64,000 nt of DNA from Congeria kusceri (taxonomy: Eukaryota > Mollusca > Bivalvia > Myida > Dreissenidae): contig CM051038.1 in assembly GCA_027627225.1 (NCBI GenBank), forward strand, positions 44,203,343-44,267,342. The letters run 5' to 3'. A program made the position numbers and the translations under genes. How positions within the stretch are numbered: position 1 is the stretch's first letter; each line of letters begins with the position of its first letter. Positions 1 to 11,345 of the stretch are shown here, in pieces. Under the pieces are notes generated by a model, which was not told where the DNA came from, made no database searches, and was given only the letters and a program-made list of their open reading frames with translations.

Positions 1-240
1 CGTTGTTTAGAGTTGCAATGACCTCATCGTTGTTTAGAGAGGTGCAATGGCATCATCGATGTATAGAGAGTTGCAATGGCATCATCGTTGTTTAGAGAGT
101 TGTAATGGCATCACCGTTGTTTAGAAAGTTGCAATGACATCATCGTTGTTTAGAGAGTTGCAATGACATCATCGTTGTTTATATTTTCAATGACATCATC
201 GTTATTTAGAGAGTTGCAATGACGTCAGCGTTGGTTAGAG
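1..240. repeat. Minisatellite, about 27-30 bp unit, at the window edge
   Basis: About eight imperfect copies of a unit resembling CGTTGTTTAGAGAGTTGCAA followed by TGACATCAT. Copies differ by point changes and small indels. The array runs off the left edge of the window, so its full length is unknown. No coding potential is apparent. Confidence 0.9.
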
Positions 241-880
241 AGTTGAACAGTATCGCATTATGTTGTATGAAACCATTATATCTGAATAAAATCTAAATTA
301 AAGCAAGACAGCATGTTCGAGAAATGACAAATAAATATTTTTATTTTAAAATGTACATGCAATTGTGTAAAATGACACGTTTCAGTCAGTGTGTTAGTAT
401 TACTGTAGGTACATATATGCATTCAGAAAATTTTTCATTTTGTTAAATACAAATAATACTTTGCATTTGCTTGAATGGACCATTTGTGTTTGTTACAACC
501 GTAAGACTAGTGTAGTGAGTTAAAGAGAATGCTACATTTGCAAGACTTTAGTGATGTCATAGTGACTACCGGGTTTCATACAGCATAATGATTAATGACA
601 TGAATGTAAACAGAATGGACGTTTCCAAAATTCAAAATTCGACTGACCTATCCAATTAATGTACTTATTATACTTGTTTCTATACACGTGATACTGCAAT
701 CGCCAAGACAACTATATTGAAACTAATAATCGAACCTAAAAAGACCTTGCAAAGTAAAGGTCTGTTGTGTAATATATCTAAAAGTATAGCGCTAGAACAA
801 ACTCCATTACTCTTTATCTCGTGACTTTTATCATGGCGACTTTTAACTAATGCCGTAAATAACGACTAAACAACACAACA
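241..880. other. AT-rich intergenic stretch, no gene seen
   Basis: No ORF with protein-like composition, no tRNA and no clear TIR element. The last 100 bases, containing a TCTCGTGACTTTTATC motif, recur near 4683-4750. They belong to the duplicated module described at 4670-5580. Confidence 0.5.
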
Positions 881-1413
881 CGTTGACGATATCTAGATCC
901 AATGGTGTTTATATAAGTCACAGGTGACCATACAAGTTTTATTGTTGCGCAGGGCCCGTTGACGACATTTAGATCCAATAGTGTTTATATAAGTCACGGG
1001 TGACCATACAAGTATGATTGTTGCGCTGGGCCCGTTGACGATATCTAGATCCAATGGTGTTTATATAAGTCACAGGTGACCATACAAGTTTTATTGTTGC
1101 GCAGGGCCCGTTGACGACATTTTTAGATCCAATGGTGTTTATATAAGTCACAGGTGACCATACAAGTATGATTGTTGCACAGGGCCCGTTGACGATATCT
1201 AGATCCAATGGTGTTTATATAAGTCACAGGTGACCATACACGTATGATTGTTGCACAGGGCCCGTTGACGATATCTAGATCCAATGGTGTTTATATAAGT
1301 CACAGGTGACCATACAAGTATGATTGTTGCGCAGTGCCTGTTGACGATATCTAGATCCAATGGTGTTTATATAAGTCACAGGTGACCAAAAATGTATTAT
1401 TGTTGCGTAGTGC
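881..1413 (+). repeat. 76-bp tandem array (7 units)
   Basis: Units start at about 881, 955, 1031, 1107, 1185, 1261 and 1337, each opening with CGTTGACGATATCTAGATCC and closing with TTGTTGCGCAGGG. The period is 76 bp, once 78 bp because of an extra TT. The last unit leads directly into a sequence reading GTATTCACAAAGCTTCTTAG, which resembles a MITE terminus. A single related unit at 4753-5000 has the same downstream junction, so the array is probably an expansion inside a dispersed element. The short ORF on the minus strand here is a by-product of the repeat. Confidence 0.9.
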
Positions 1414-1678
1414 CGGTATTCACAAAGCTTCTTAGGGTAATCTTAAGTCCATTTCCTAAATTCATAACATTCCTTAGGTCTGGGGCAATTCATGAATATG
1501 TCTTTCAACATTAACATTAACACAGGTGAATGTTGCTTAGATTTTAAGTATTTTAGCCGTTTGTAAGCGGACATCATTGGAGTTCACATAGAAAATTTGA
1601 TTTGAAATGTTCACTTGAATACAACTTAAGTTAAGATTTCCTTTACGAGCTTTTTGAATACCTGCCAGACAAAGTAAG
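1414..1678. repeat. Left part of duplicated module, paralogous to 4990-5240
   Basis: Begins GTATTCACAAAGCTTCTTAG, then TAATCTTAAGTCCATTTC and CATTCCTTAGGTCTGGGG. The same order of motifs occurs at 4990-5240. It represents an older dispersed-repeat body duplicated with its flanks. It is interrupted at 1679 by a mariner-like insertion that the second copy lacks. Confidence 0.7.
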
Positions 1679-2433
1679 TACGAGGGATGATCAAAACGTT
1701 TGTGGAATTTCTTTATAACTTTTACATTTGACGTCCAATCAATTTCAAACTTTCAATAAATGCATTGCAAAAATCATTCTTGTTCGTTTACTTTTAAAAT
1801 ATTACTACATGTATTATTTTCGGTGAAAAAATATCCGATAGGATTCTCGGGCATTGTAGTGTTTATTACGAAATGATTCAATCGCGAATTCATTTGATGA
1901 ACACTTAATTAGTAGGGAATAATATTATGCCATTTATGCCATCATTATTAGATATTTTAAAAGTGTAAATGTTTGAGTTTACTGTGTTTCAAACAAGTTA
2001 AATTTGAAGTGTGGGGTCAGCGATTTAGCGGGCGGACTGATCTGTGTAAGGTTGTAATACCGAAACTGGCGAGAAGAATGAAATCTGGTACTGGGAGATG
2101 TTTAGCAGTTGGATAAAACACCACTATAAATCTCCACAACGCAATCTAAATACTTAAATAATAAAAAATATATAACGCAGACATTATTAAAGAAACGCCC
2201 AACATATATATTAATTAAGATCGCGAATTTTGGCGTTGTTAACGTCGTTGTTTTCTGACTTGCTCTGCATCGTGTTGAATGTATTTGTGATTTTGACTCT
2301 TACTTCATTTTTAGTTGATATTTATTGCAGAAATTTGACATACATAGAGGTAATATATTAAGTAATATGTTGATTAAATTGAGAAGTGTCCGACTACTTT
2401 TTTTATTTATGAAAATTTTGATCATCCCTCGTA
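1679..2433. mobile_element. Mariner-like non-autonomous DNA transposon with perfect 18-bp TIRs
   Basis: Left end TACGAGGGATGATCAAAA (1679-1696) and right end TTTTGATCATCCCTCGTA (2416-2433) are exact reverse complements. The 755-bp element contains no transposase ORF. Termini starting TACGAGGG resemble Tc1/mariner-class ends, where TA is duplicated; the superfamily call is inference. The paralogous module around 5225-5250 reads through without it, so that is a natural empty site. Confidence 0.8.
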
Positions 2434-4670
2434 TTTACTTTATTTTACTTCCGTTTAGACGCTTTGAACGGTCTGCATGGAAATAGCAGACATGAGGATC
2501 TGTTACGATCTTCAGAATGATATACATAAATATTATATAAAGGAAAAAAAAGTTTTCTGTGAATTTATAGTTCATTGTGACGCAAAAAATGGTGTGGGTA
2601 TTCTGAACATTCAACGTGTAGTAACACCAGTATAATTATGAAATGTCATTGCTATTAAAACGCAAATGTCAGACGTACATCCATAGAGCTTCCTTATTAG
2701 ACATATATGAACGTAATACTTGACTCTAAAATATACAGATACCAATGATCAATCCGATGAGAAGGAAATGTGAGGAGTAAAGTACATCAAATGCCGTTTA
2801 CCTATTTGGAATTAGGACATGCTGAGATACTTTACGACAGAAACTGCTAAATACTCTTTATCCACATCAGAGTCTTAAGTTTGTAGACCCATGACTCTGA
2901 AGAATGTTATGTAAGGATTTTTCAGTTTTAGTTTCTCGGACATTTTTTAGCTGTAACAATCTTCCAAAAGATATAAAATTGAAAAAAAGTCTTCTGTTAT
3001 TTTTTAGTCCATAGTGACGCAAAAAATGGTGTGGATATTCGAAAAATTCAACGTGTAATAACACCAGTATAATTATAAAATGTCATTGCTATTAAAACGC
3101 AAATGTCAGATATAGAGCTTTCTTGTTAGACATATATGAAATATGTGACGTAAAGTACGGGCGAATACCAATAACCCATAAGGAATAAGACATGCTGAGA
3201 TATTTTATGGCAGAAAATGTCGAAATTCTACAGCGATTTCCATTTACCTATTAGTAATTTAGGCATGCTGAGGCATTTTAAAATGTCAAAATACTTTTTA
3301 TCCACATCAGAGTATAAAGTTCGTAGACGCATAATGCTAGGTATGTAATGTATAGTACATCGACCCTTCTTAATGACGAAAACCCTAGAAGTAATGTTTC
3401 GTCATTTCTAGATGATCTATTAATAAACACTGCCGTCAATGTTTTTGACGTAATTTGACGTTAGCAACTGAAGGGTGATTGGTACTGAATTCCGCCGCCT
3501 CTGATTCCAAATCCCGCACCCGCGCCCGAACACGGTGTTTAAAATGGAAACAGCTGTCTTCACAATGAATGAATATTCACGGAAAGGACGTATCCAACAA
3601 TCGCAATCATATTCAAATTTCAAATGACTTATCAAATCAATATACATGCACTTGCTAAAACTGTTTCTACACGTTGAAGTACATTGTTCAGGAACTTAAA
3701 TGGAAATTAATTATATAAAAAAAAAACTGTTCGCGGTTCTTGAATTAAAAGCATAAAGAGTTGAATTTTTTTTTTATCTCTATATAAAATATGTGCTACA
3801 CTCTTCTGTAAATTTATAAAGCATTCAGATGAACAAAAATGGTATTGGTTTTCTAAACATTCAACAATTGTAAATACGCCAGTATAATTATAAAATGTCA
3901 TTGCTATTAAAACACAAATGTCAGATGTACATACATAGAGCTTCCTTATTAGACATATATGAACGAGTGACGTAATACTTGACTCTAAAATCTACAGATA
4001 CCAATGATCAGTCAGATGAGAAGTAAATGTGAACAGTACAACAAATGCCATTGCAACGTTTGTTGTTTAAACCTGCATATAAAATCAACATGATATACGA
4101 TACCTGTGAGTTGAAAACGTTTAATATTCATAAGGAATACGTCGTCAGTAAAAATAAACTTGTTTTATCAATTATTTGTTTATATTATTAACAATATTGG
4201 TTGTGTTCTAGTATTTATATTTTCAAAAAAATTCGGTCGGTGCATCCGAGAAACAAAAAATCAACAAACTCTGGTTTAAAGTACAACGCGTTTTCTAAAT
4301 GACGGCAAATCTTGTATTCATGCTTGAAGACCGACGCCTAGATGATATATTATTAAACATTATCATGCGGTTAATGTATTTGACGTAATTTGCCGTTAGC
4401 ATCTTCTTATAGTACGCACACGTCATTGCGTTCTTAGCACACATCAATAATCGTGGAATGAAATCGGTAACCATAGAAAGGAAAAAAACTATTATCCGAT
4501 ACAAACTTCGACCAATGTGTGAACATTCGCCACATTTTAAAATGGTGATCATATTTATGTTTGAATGCACGTTAAATTACATAAGATTACTTAGTATACC
4601 CAACATCAGATACATGGCATTATATGAAAACACAAAATTAATGAAAAATATAATAGCATTAAAAAACGCA
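2434..4670. repeat. Mosaic of locally duplicated segments
   Basis: A block with the motifs GTGACGCAAAAAATGGTGTG, CAGTATAATTATAAAATG and AGAGCTTCCTTATTAGACAT recurs at about 2575-2715, 3005-3130, 3825-3965 and 5350-5475. A second motif, TTTGACGTAATTTG followed by GTTAGCA, recurs at about 3445, 4380 and (diverged) 7120. The stretch is therefore a set of tandem or segmental copies of an interspersed repeat. The small ORFs here show no protein-family signal. Confidence 0.65.
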
Positions 4671-5580
4671 TTGACACGCTATCTCGTGACTTTTATCGTG
4701 ACGGATTTTTGAACTATTGACATAAATGATGACTTAGCGACTTGATACACATTACGTTGACGATATCTAGACGCAATGCTGGGTGTATAACAGTCACAGG
4801 TGACCAAAAATGTGGCGCGTCGTGAGAAAACCGGTCTTAATACATGTGCGGAAAGTGTCGTCCTGGATTAGCCTGTGCGGATTTATGGTTAGAAGACACT
4901 TCATTGAAACAGAAAATACCATAACCATACCACATGCATTAAGACCGGTTTTCCCACGACGCGCCTCAAATGTTTTATTGTTGCACAGGGCCCGTATTCA
5001 CAAAGTTTCTTATGGTAATCGTAAGTCCATTTCTTGAATTCATAACATTCCTTAGGTCTGGGGCTGTTTCACGAATATGTTGTATAACCTTACAACATTT
5101 AAACAGGTAGATGTTGCTTAGATGTTTAGTATTTTATCCGTATGCTAGCAGAAATCATTGGATTTCACAGAAACAATTTCATCTATAATTATCAGCTTTT
5201 CCTTAGGAGTTTTGTGGATACCAGCCAGAGAAAATAACTATTTACTTAACTTTACTTCTGTTTAGATGATTTTAACGGTCTGCAAGGAAATAGTAGACAT
5301 GGGGAGCTGTTACGATCTTCCAAAAGATATAAAAGGAAAAAAGTATTCTGTGAATTTTTAGTTCATAATGACGCAAAAAATGGTGTGGGTATTCGAAACA
5401 TTCAAGGCGTAATAACACCAGTATAATTATAAAATGTGATTGCTATAACAACGCAGACATAGAGCTTCCTTGTTAGATAAACATCGCAGAGTGACGTAAT
5501 ACTTGACTCTTAAATCTACAGATACCAATCATCAGTCAGATGAGAAGCAAATGTGTGACGTATAGTACGGGCGAATACGG
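4670..5580. repeat. Second copy of the duplicated module
   Basis: This stretch parallels 800-1678 plus 2434-2720: the TCTCGTGACTTTTATC motif, one unit of the 76-bp repeat (from 4753), the GTATTCACAAAG junction (about 4990), CATTCCTTAGGTCTGGGGC, then AACGGTCTGCAAGGAAATAG and the GTGACGCAAAAAATGG-type block. It lacks the 755-bp mariner-like insertion of the first copy but carries a different MITE at 4813-4967. Confidence 0.7.
4813..4967. mobile_element. Foldback MITE (GAGGCGTGTCGTGGG family), short copy
   Basis: The left end TGGCGCGTCGTGAGAAAACC and right end GGTTTTCCCACGACGCGCCTC are imperfect inverted repeats. The paralogous empty site near 1388-1400 reads ACCAAAAATGTATTATTG. Here the insertion is bracketed by AAATG on both sides, suggesting a 5-bp target duplication. 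Other copies lie at 16107-16355, 43665-43929 and 48385-48629, with fragments at 24003, 37215 and 40645. Confidence 0.8.
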
Positions 5581-8500
5581 ATGACCCATTACGAATTAAG
5601 AGATGCTGAGATATTTTATGGGAAGGCAAACTGGTACAAAGTGCGTCAATATGCTAATTGTTTTCGCTCGCTTCGCTCGCTCATATTCGTAAAATACCAA
5701 AAAGTACTTAGTAAAACATATCCGTTCTAGCTCGCTAACAATTCTCAAGTGAATAAATCCACACCCGTAGTACCTTCGCCAAGGTTCAGTGAACATGATA
5801 AAATATAGACAGTGGGTTTACTATATATACCTTTGTTCGGGGATGCTATATTATTGTTTTGTTTTCTAAATATTTCAGATCATATATATAAAGATGTCAG
5901 CAGCAATAAAGATTTGGCACAGGAAATACCACAATAAAGACATGTATACTAAATATATGCGATTTAAAGTTGAAATTAAAGTGTAATCAATGACTATTTT
6001 CGACATTAAACAGAATTGTTCCAATAGATAGTTTAGTTTCCAAAGATCTAAATTGACAAACATTTTCTGTTCAATGTTACATTAGCAATCAAACCAAATT
6101 TCATTTCGTTTTATACATTAATAAGAAATATATCTAATACGTAATAAGGTAGACGGGTGCGTTGGGACCATTTCCGAACGATTTAATACCTTCCAGGCAA
6201 CACATGTCAGCGAAACATAAGTGACACAATGTTGGCATCACTTGCCTTATTGGTTCGCAACGCAATCATAAGAGCATCTTTCATAATAGTTGGTGTAAAA
6301 GACAGGTTCTTCTGTTCGTCCGATGGTTCGTTTTAATGGAGAAAAAAAAGCAGTGAATAGTACATTTGAAAATACAACCGATAAGCATGTGTGAGTTATT
6401 TAATGACATCTACTCTAAAAGGAGGCATTTACTCTTCGGCAAATAACTAATAAATATAATTATTGTTGTGAATGTGTGTGTGTTTGAATGTAGTCAGCTA
6501 TAAATTTCACACGTTTAAAGATGTTTCTTAAAATTATAGCATTTAATAGTGGATGGGCACATCAAACAACGCAAACGTGCAACGTGCGAGCGGTCGTTCC
6601 GCTGTATGAAGAGGCTGAAAACGTACGTGCGATTAACTATACAGACAGGCTTTCCAGCCTTGCAATGATGCACATACATAGGGAGAAAGCTATTGACATT
6701 GAAAAATACATTCATACATTTGCGACCGTCGTAAGTTGTAAAATGAAGTTATATTAAAAGTGATGAGAGACAAAATTGAAAATTAAACTATCTTGCAGTG
6801 AACCACTTTAAGCAACGGACATGAAGGCATATAGTTAAAGCCCATTTTATACGCACTACATGTATATTTGTTTATAACTATTTTGTTTGAAGGTCCTGTA
6901 AAGTAAATAAATTTATGAAGTTAACAGCAAGAACGTGTTGTTTTAAATTTATCGGTTTATACTTTCACATATATCCACATAATTCATATAGTCATATAAA
7001 TTTATAAATGTTAAAGCATAAATGTCTTTGACAAACTTCTTACTTCGTATCTTGACATTTTGCCAGGGCCTACAACACGAAAATGGCCTAGCTACGCCAC
7101 TGGTCATGCGGTCAATGCTTTTGACGTAATTTGATGTTAACATCTTCAGATCGCACGTCAACACTCTAGATCTACAAAGATTTGGCCATGTGGCTCAATT
7201 GGATCTGATTTCGATTTCAAATACCAATTCGTTGAATAGTTTGTATTTTAATCATGTTTTTGCAGATTTGTGTTAACGTATTAATGAGTAATGACTTGCA
7301 ATATAGTAAAAAAATTATTTGTTATTATTAATGTCATTATATTGGTTACTGCCAACGTATGTGCCTCATATATCATAGAAATCAGAACAATTGAAACATT
7401 TGGTGATAACATTTCACAACTAGCTCAGTTAACATCAATCATTATGCCATGATAAATTAACATGATTAATCTACACAAAAACGATGATTTTAATGACAGT
7501 TTTATAACAAAGTATCTATAATTATTAAAAAACGAATCGAATTTGTTGGTTTACTATCGACAATTGAATCGGGTCTGTTACAATCGATTTATCGATGCAT
7601 CAAAAGAATCACTCTCTTAGCACATGGCAGGGCATGGAGACTGGTGACCATAGACAAGCAAAGGCGTATGTTAATTTTATTAAGTTCGACCAATATATGA
7701 CGCGGTCACAATAACCAAATTCCCAGGAGGCGCACATAATCATGATTAATTGCTGCTATATAACACGAAAAAATGTGCATTACATTTAATTCAAACATAA
7801 TTAATAATACAGGTTCTAAAACATTTTCCAATATTTGTACAATTATGAAAGTATGGTTTGTTTGCATAATCAGCAATACATGCTTTTGGTAAGAGATAGT
7901 CACGCTATAGGTACATATACACAGTGAAATGAAGATAGATTGTATAAGAAAATAATTTATAGAATGCGAAGCAACAAAGAGTCAATAATATCATTTCGTT
8001 TCAACACCGCAAAACACAATTAAATTTGTAAACCTTACGAATACGTTTGACAGACTTTGAAGACAGTAAGTTTTCAAAAATAATTCAAGGTATTAAATAA
8101 CAGCTTTACGTTGCATTTAGTCCTCAGAACTATATTTCACGTTTTTGACAGTGTTTGTATATATAGAATAATAATAATGATAAACCACATGAATATATTA
8201 GTTAATGACAGCTGCTAGTTGCCACAAAAGCGAAACAGGCATTATTGCCTAAGAAAGCACATTGTTTGGTAAAATTGTAAATAAGCATAATAATGTAACA
8301 TCACTTTTTCACATGGTTTGGTGCAACTATTTTTCTGAACGTTAGTGTATTTGTTTGCAAGGTACACTGACACACCTAATTTTGCAATATATTTTTATCA
8401 CATGCTATACCTAGTTTTCCATGTAATACAACCATTACGAATATTTTATCTTAAACATGAGTAAGATAATGTTTTAAAGCGTTTTCATTGGCCACATATT

Positions 8501-8654
8501 TTTTGACTGACTAATCGCATGACGTTATTTTGGTGAAATGACGTCGTGAACATGAAATGACGTTAATGCAGTAAACAATTTTTAGGATTTATCAACATTC
8601 TTTGGTAAAATTAGAAGCATTTTTTTCGTTTAAAAGCATGTGATAAAAAAGATT
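5581..8654. other. AT-rich intergenic stretch, no gene recognised
   Basis: Low-complexity AT-rich DNA with short ORFs only. One ORF (6521-6757, plus) has no recognisable domain, no splice context and is probably chance. A short palindromic run, CGCTCGCTTCGCTCGC, lies near 5665. A copy of the TTTGACGTAATTTG repeat lies near 7120. No RNA gene was seen. Confidence 0.5.
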
Positions 8655-8793
8655 TGACACTCGTTGTCATTTCATATCATGTTTTATTAAACTCGTCCAG
8701 GAAATTCGTTAGTAACCTCGCCAAAGGCTCGCTTACTAACACAATTCCTGAACTCGTTTAATAAAATATTATATAAAATGACAACTTGTGTCA
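8655..8793. repeat. Foldback (long imperfect inverted repeat)
   Basis: The left arm begins TGACACTCGTTGTCATTT and the right arm ends AAATGACAACTTGTGTCA. The arms extend inward about 60 bp each through TTTTATTAAACTCG and CGAGTTTAATAAAA-type matches, leaving a short GC-richer centre. It could be a small MITE or a cruciform-prone foldback. It lies just 3' of the minus-strand gene ending at 9025. Confidence 0.75.
8682..8687 (-). promoter_or_regulatory. Candidate polyadenylation signal for the 9025-9984 gene
   Basis: TTTATT on the plus strand (AATAAA on the minus strand), about 340 bases past the stop codon of the minus-strand secreted-protein gene. It is the first canonical hexamer I see downstream, but it sits inside the foldback, so its use is uncertain. 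Confidence 0.3.
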
Positions 8794-9024
8794 GATCCTA
8801 TATGTATTTACACATATAAGAACGTTACTGATTTCTTGTTACCGTAATTACTCTATATGTTGGGACACTCTTAATGTTGAGACACCTTTAAAATACGATA
8901 AAATAATTATTTTTGTGACTCTTAATTTTGGGACACTTTGAAAATTATATTTGTTCCTGTTTCTTAATTTTTTGACATAAAAATACATGTATTTAAAGAC
9001 TGTCCAACGACTGTCAGAAAAGTC

Positions 9025-9984
9025 TCAAATCCTGCAGTCTCTCTGGAAGTGGATGGCAGCCCCGTTATATTCCCAACCGTCTTCATGGTCTTGTACATCC
9101 ACATTTACATCGTTTGGATCATCATTGCCCTCAGCCTGTTGCGCAGGTTCCACGTCACTTTTCACTTTCTCAGACAGATAGCAGGACCTCCAGTCTGGAA
9201 AATAATCGAACGACCTGCACACGAACGTGTCGGCACCCTCGCACCTGCCCTTGCAGTCCTCCAGGGTGACATTCAACAACTCGAGGTTATTGTATCCTCG
9301 AATAGCGTAGTTGTTCACGGTTTGGTAGCTGCGTCCGTAGCCCCCTTCACATTTTTCAACGCACGTTTGTCGCAGACTGTCTGAGCTGAGACCTGGCTCG
9401 CACTGACAAATTCCGTTTCTGCATTCACTCCTCCCGACTCGACAAATGTCCACATCTTCCGTGCAAGCGCTACCAATCCCCATGTAATAGACCACCCCTC
9501 CTACCACAACGTTACGCTTGTTGGCCGTCGTTTCAATTCCACCTGTTATCTTATCCACACCTTTAAGATCGTACGCGATTTTGAGGTTCATTATTCTAAC
9601 CTTTTCATTTACCGCTTGTATTTCATCGTCTATTTTCTTCCCCACGTTGGCGTCTAAATTGTTAAAATATGCGTCTAGCGTGCCATCATCGTGAAGGTAA
9701 TCTTCCAGGTTGCGGATATCTCGTGCCAGTTTCTCAATCCTTTGAAGCCGATGTTTCTGACGCGCATCGTCAAGGCTCGTCAAGCTCTGCCGCTTTCGGG
9801 ACTGTTGTTCCAGAGTCAGCCGTACCAACGTCTTCTTTAACATGTCTAGTTTATTGGCTATCTCTTCTTGTGCATTTGATTCTATCTCTGCTTTTGTTTG
9901 CAGACCAGAAATGGCATCCTCATTTTCACTGTGACCTGTGACGGTATTTAACAAGGCACACAGTATCAGAAAAGTACAATACAT
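9025..9984 (-). CDS. Secreted protein with coiled coil, EGF/EB-like and PAN/Apple-like domain
   Basis: An intact 319-aa ORF in one exon. Residues 1-17 (MYCTFLILCALLNTVTG) form a signal peptide. Residues about 30-130 are Lys/Glu/Leu-rich with heptad-like spacing, a probable coiled coil. Residues 174-212 hold a compact cysteine cluster (C174, C181, C188, C193, C195, C208, C212) like an EGF or EB module. Residues about 212-317 have PAN/Apple-type features: LEDCKGRCEGADTFVCRSFDY, C268 and a final C317 in RDCRI, with an Asp-rich acidic insert at about 278-303. PAN domains bind proteins or glycans extracellularly, so a secreted lectin-like or matrix/immune recognition role is plausible but inferred. 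Codon use and GC are clearly higher than the flanks, which supports a real gene. No intron is evident; an upstream 5' UTR exon cannot be excluded. The overlapping plus-strand ORFs are shadows. Confidence 0.85.
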   Translation of the reverse strand: MYCTFLILCALLNTVTGHSENEDAISGLQTKAEIESNAQEEIANKLDMLKKTLVRLTLEQQSRKRQSLTSLDDARQKHRLQRIEKLARDIRNLEDYLHDDGTLDAYFNNLDANVGKKIDDEIQAVNEKVRIMNLKIAYDLKGVDKITGGIETTANKRNVVVGGVVYYMGIGSACTEDVDICRVGRSECRNGICQCEPGLSSDSLRQTCVEKCEGGYGRSYQTVNNYAIRGYNNLELLNVTLEDCKGRCEGADTFVCRSFDYFPDWRSCYLSEKVKSDVEPAQQAEGNDDPNDVNVDVQDHEDGWEYNGAAIHFQRDCRI

Positions 9985-10879
9985 GTTTTATAGTTACAAC
10001 GTTATTCGTTTAAAATCGTTTAGTTCTTTGCCCGCTTCTCCTAAGTTGCTGTTGTGCAGCTCGTTACTGAACTACCAATGTTATGGCCAACCAAATTTTA
10101 AAAAGTATTCAGGACGTCTACACTTCGCAAAAGGAAGTAGCCACTTGCGTGTCTATGGGTTGTACTCTATCCAGCGATATAGCTCTGACAATAATATCTT
10201 AGTGGTACAAATTGACTCTTTATATTGTATCGCTCTTGTTTAGTTACAAGCAGAAAACAAAAACTAATACCGTTTCATGTCTTAACTCTCTAACCAAACG
10301 AATTCTGCCATGTCTTTCCAAGTCCGTGACCCATATTCATAAAACGGCTTTCTAAAAACAATCTTCTGTAATGTTCTTTAAGGTATTCAAGCCATTATAT
10401 CTCGAACACTACAAATCTTACTATTTTCTTATAGTACATTCATATCTGGACTCTTCTGAAAAATTTTAAGAGATTTTACCGTTTCGTTATTCAGATATTG
10501 TTTGTTAATTACCATAACCCTATTCATATGGTTATTGTTATATATACATGTATTCGACATTTGAATAAAATTTGAAGAGCACTGTTTATTTTCAGTAGAA
10601 ATGACAATTTAAACAATTTGTGTCACTGATTTCCAAAATAAAAGACTATTGCATATAAAGCAGCGAAAGAGCACTACTGACATACTAAATATATTGGAAA
10701 TAACGTGACATAAATGAGCAGTCATCATTTGAAATGAATACAGTTATAAAGCGTGTGTAACGCGAAATGATTGAATAATTTGGAGTATTTCAGTTGTTTC
10801 GTTGACATTGCGTTGAAAACACGTGAAAAACGTACATGAAGTAAATACAATACGGGAATGATGTATGATACATATCAAT

Positions 10880-10947
10880 CCGACTGGCCGAGTGGTCAAT
10901 GTGTCACCTTTGCTCTGGAGGTCGTAGGTTCGACCCCGACGGAGGCA
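10880..10947 (+). repeat. tRNA-like pseudogene or SINE head
   Basis: A Ser/Leu-type box A (TGGCCGAGTGGTC) and box B (GGTTCGACCCC) are spaced as in a tRNA. The sequences where the acceptor arms should be do not pair, and the T stem has a mismatch. It is more likely a tRNA-derived repeat remnant than a functional tRNA. Confidence 0.45.
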
Positions 10948-11280
10948 ACATTTCTTTTCTTTTTCTTTGGTTTGCTATTATTGTTATAATGCTTGAGGTG
11001 TTTATTTCAGATTATTAATTATTTCCAGTCTAGACGTTTAATGGCATATTTAAAAAAACTACACATATCTATGAAACGTCGCTTTAAGGTTTAGATTTTC
11101 CAAGAGTCATAAGAATACCATCCCATGTCGATTGTCATAGGCGGAGCAGTTGCCAATATCATAACGTATATATTTATTAAAAATGTCTAGTTTTAGAAGC
11201 GAGGTAACTCTAATAAAATCAAATTACTCATACACCTCGCAGTTACTTCCCTTTACATTTTCAAAGTTCATAAAATTGTG

Positions 11281-11285
<5 letters not shown>

Positions 11286-11311
<26 letters not shown>

Positions 11312-11345
11312 CATTGTCATTGTCATCATCATTATTAGTTTTATC
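11286..11345. repeat. ATT/ATC trinucleotide microsatellite
   Basis: A run of TTA repeats grading into TCATTG and TCATCA units. Simple repeat without coding meaning. Confidence 0.9.

Noticed and set aside
6515..6757. Opposed 66- and 78-codon ORFs
   Set aside because: Overlapping on both strands, no domain, no splice or poly(A) context; likely chance.
9049..9941. Plus-strand ORFs of 90-111 codons
   Set aside because: Shadows of the secreted PAN-like protein on the minus strand.
10880..10947. Functional tRNA-Ser/Leu
   Set aside because: The acceptor arms do not pair, and the T stem has a mismatch. Kept only as a tRNA-like remnant.
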